Assembly (NCBI GenBank): GCA_900764115.1
Contig: CAAFMR010000373.1
Coordinates: 1-7,627, forward strand
Origin: Clostridia bacterium
GTDB lineage: Bacteria > Bacillota > Clostridia > Oscillospirales > Acutalibacteraceae
DNA length: 7,627 nt
Direction: 5' to 3'
A model generated the notes under the pieces. It saw only the letters and a list, made by a program, of their open reading frames with translations. It was not told the origin of the DNA and did not search any database. Positions within the stretch are counted from its first letter, which is position 1. The number at the start of each line of letters is the position of its first letter. Of the stretch, positions 6,362-7,627 are shown one piece after another. A program made the translations under genes and the position numbers.

Positions 6362-6377
6362 AAACTATATATTGACA
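6362..6377. promoter_or_regulatory. NrdR-box-like operator, proximal site, over the nrdD -35
   Basis: The central ten bases CTATATATTG (6365-6374) match the NrdR core CWATATATWG at every position, and 12 of 16 positions match overall; the weaker right flank is the part that doubles as the promoter -35. The box overlaps TTGACA (6372-6377), so a bound NrdR would block RNA polymerase. Position, core match, the paired distal site and the downstream ribonucleotide reductase gene all agree. Confidence 0.8.
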
Positions 6378-6400
6378 TTCAAAGGTTCTTGTGTTATTAT
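6372..6400 (+). promoter_or_regulatory. Strong sigma-A promoter of nrdD with extended -10
   Basis: TTGACA (6372-6377) is a perfect -35. After a 17-base spacer comes TATTAT (6395-6400), five of six matches to the -10 consensus, preceded by TG at 6392-6393, which gives an extended -10 (TGTTATTAT). Transcription would start near 6407, leaving a leader of about 55 bases before the nrdD ATG. The -35 is covered by the proximal NrdR box, so the promoter is probably strong but repressed when dATP is plentiful. Confidence 0.85.
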
Positions 6401-6412
6401 ATGTTCTGTCAC

Positions 6413-6433
6413 CGCACGGGGCGTTTCCGTGCG
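6413..6433 (+). other. Leader hairpin at the 5' end of the nrdD mRNA
   Basis: CGCACGG (6413-6419) and CCGTGCG (6427-6433) form a perfect 7-bp stem with a 7-base loop. It would start only about six bases from the predicted transcript start and ends well before the ribosome binding site (GGGAGGA, 6444-6450). It has no adjoining T-run, so it is unlikely to terminate. A hairpin at the very 5' end of a transcript often protects it from decay; that role here is inferred. Confidence 0.5.
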
Positions 6434-6461
6434 AAAATCTTGAGGGAGGAAGAGCAAGGGC

Positions 6462-7627
6462 ATGAAGATTATCAAGCGGGATGGCTCAGAGGTTGTATTT
6501 GACCGCGAAAAAATTGCAGCGGCGATTCGGAAAGCCAATGGCAACGTAGAAAAGGATGACCGCCTGACCGAGGAACAGATCGAAGAAATCACCCGGCAGG
6601 TGGAGGAATACTGCGCCCGGATGAAGCGGGCGCTGAGCGTGGAGGAAATCCAGGATCAGGTAGAGAATCATGTGATGGCGCTGGGGGCGTATCGGCTGGC
6701 GCGGTGCTATATCACCTATCGGTATACCCGGGCGCTGGTGCGGAAATCCAACACCACGGACAAGCAGATTCTCAGCCTGATTGAGTGCAACAACGAGGAA
6801 GTCAAGCAGGAAAACGCCAATAAAAATCCTACCGTCAATAGCGTACAGAGGGACTATATGGCGGGCGAGGTGAGCAAGGATATCACCAAGCGGATTTTGC
6901 TGCCGCAGGAGATCGTGGATGCCCACGAGGCGGGGCTGATTCATTTCCACGATGCGGACTATTTTGCCCAGCATATGCATAACTGTGATTTGGTCAACCT
7001 GGAGGATATGCTGCAGAACGGCACGGTGATCAGCGGCACCAAAATTGAGCGTCCCCATTCTTTCTCCACCGCCTGTAACATTGCGACCCAAATCATTGCG
7101 CAGGTGGCGTCCAATCAGTATGGCGGGCAGTCCATCAGCCTCACCCATCTGGCGCCTTTCGTACAGGTCAGCCGGGAAAAAATTCGGGCGGAAATTCTCT
7201 CCGATCTGGAACGGGTAGGGGAGAGCCTGTCGGCGCGCAGCATTGATGCGCTGGTGGAGCGCCGTCTGCGGGATGAGATTCGTAAAGGCGTGCAGACCAT
7301 CCAGTATCAGGTGGTGACGTTGATGACCACCAATGGACAGGCGCCGTTTGTCACGGTGTTTATGTACCTGAACGAAGCCCGGAATGAGCAGGAGAAAAAG
7401 GATCTGGCGCTCATCATTGAGGAAACGCTACTCCAACGCTACCAGGGGGTCAAGAACGAAGAGGGCGTGTGGGTTACGCCGGCGTTCCCCAAGCTGATTT
7501 ATGTGCTGGAGGATGACAATATCCGGGAGGGAACCCCCTATTATGAGCTGACCAAGCTGGCGGCGAAATGCACTGCCCGCCGGATGGTGCCGGATTACAT
7601 CAGCGAAAAAATTATGCTCCAGAACAA
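6462..7627 (+). CDS. nrdD: Anaerobic (class III) ribonucleoside-triphosphate reductase, N-terminal half
   Basis: The frame is open for 388 complete codons from ATG 6462 to the window edge; full NrdD proteins are roughly 700-780 residues, so about half is present. NrdD reduces ribonucleoside triphosphates to deoxyribonucleotides in anaerobes, using a glycyl radical made by the activase NrdG. Residues 1 to about 90 form an ATP-cone (start MKIIKRDGSEVVFDREKI), the allosteric dATP/ATP switch. The catalytic barrel follows: IHFHDADYFAQHMHNCD with Cys175, RPHSFSTACNIATQ, SNQYGGQS, and KCTARRMVPDYISEKIM with Cys370. Cys175 and Cys370 look like the active-site pair known as Cys79/Cys290 in phage T4. 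The C-terminal zinc cysteines and glycyl-radical site lie beyond the window. GGGAGGA (6444-6450) is 11 bases from the ATG, somewhat long. Transcription is probably from the NrdR-controlled promoter just upstream. Confidence 0.96.
   Translation, partial: MKIIKRDGSEVVFDREKIAAAIRKANGNVEKDDRLTEEQIEEITRQVEEYCARMKRALSVEEIQDQVENHVMALGAYRLARCYITYRYTRALVRKSNTTDKQILSLIECNNEEVKQENANKNPTVNSVQRDYMAGEVSKDITKRILLPQEIVDAHEAGLIHFHDADYFAQHMHNCDLVNLEDMLQNGTVISGTKIERPHSFSTACNIATQIIAQVASNQYGGQSISLTHLAPFVQVSREKIRAEILSDLERVGESLSARSIDALVERRLRDEIRKGVQTIQYQVVTLMTTNGQAPFVTVFMYLNEARNEQEKKDLALIIEETLLQRYQGVKNEEGVWVTPAFPKLIYVLEDDNIREGTPYYELTKLAAKCTARRMVPDYISEKIMLQN

Noticed and set aside
6394..6406. Possible third NrdR-like box in TTATTATATGTT
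   Set aside because: The core CWATATATWG pattern fails at several fixed positions in each alignment tried; the AT-rich sequence is explained by the -10 element.
6233..6502. + strand open frame of 89 codons across the mreB-nrdD gap
   Set aside because: It runs through the terminator hairpin, both NrdR-like boxes and the nrdD promoter, and overlaps the nrdD start in another frame. No ribosome binding site supports it.

Overview
The window looks like a chromosomal segment of an anaerobic, endospore-forming, moderately GC-rich Firmicute, most likely an Oscillospiraceae/Ruminococcaceae-type Clostridia member. Three things suggest this. A GerA/SpoVAF-type spore germination protein lies behind a sigma-G-like promoter. 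A class III (oxygen-sensitive) ribonucleotide reductase sits at the right edge. AAGGAGG-type ribosome binding sites occur throughout, and the codons favour G/C at third positions. All supported genes are on the + strand, and no mobile element, CRISPR array, tRNA or rRNA is visible.

Layout. 1-249: the C-terminal third of a PgeF/YlmD (laccase-domain) protein, cut by the window edge. 250-311: a short AT-rich gap carrying a sigma-G-like promoter. 312-1724: a SpoVAF-like GerA-family membrane protein. 1725-1809: a short GC-rich gap with a hairpin just before the next ribosome binding site. 1810-2166: a small single-pass membrane protein of unknown function. 2187-4406: the RecD2 helicase. 4403-5134: a ComF-family zinc-finger/phosphoribosyltransferase protein overlapping recD2 by 4 bases. 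5171-6199: an MreB-family actin homologue with its own likely promoter, whose -10 box contains the comF stop codon. 6200-6461: a regulatory region. 6462-7627: the N-terminal half of anaerobic ribonucleoside-triphosphate reductase NrdD, running off the window.

How the genes relate. The small membrane protein, recD2 and comF are tightly packed and probably co-transcribed; recD2 and comF both belong to DNA repair/uptake biology. The SpoVAF-like gene appears to be a separate forespore-expressed unit. The mreB-like gene is a cell-shape/cytoskeleton gene that diverges at two nucleotide-binding motifs.

The most notable non-coding structure is between mreB and nrdD. Two NrdR-box-like palindromes lie 42 bp apart centre to centre, about four helical turns. 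One is centred in the loop of the intrinsic terminator hairpin behind mreB, and the other overlaps the -35 element of a strong extended -10 promoter for nrdD. This suggests that one palindrome serves as both a terminator and a repressor operator. Most coding genes here are conserved families. The novelty lies in the regulatory architecture, the divergent MreB and the unassigned small membrane protein.
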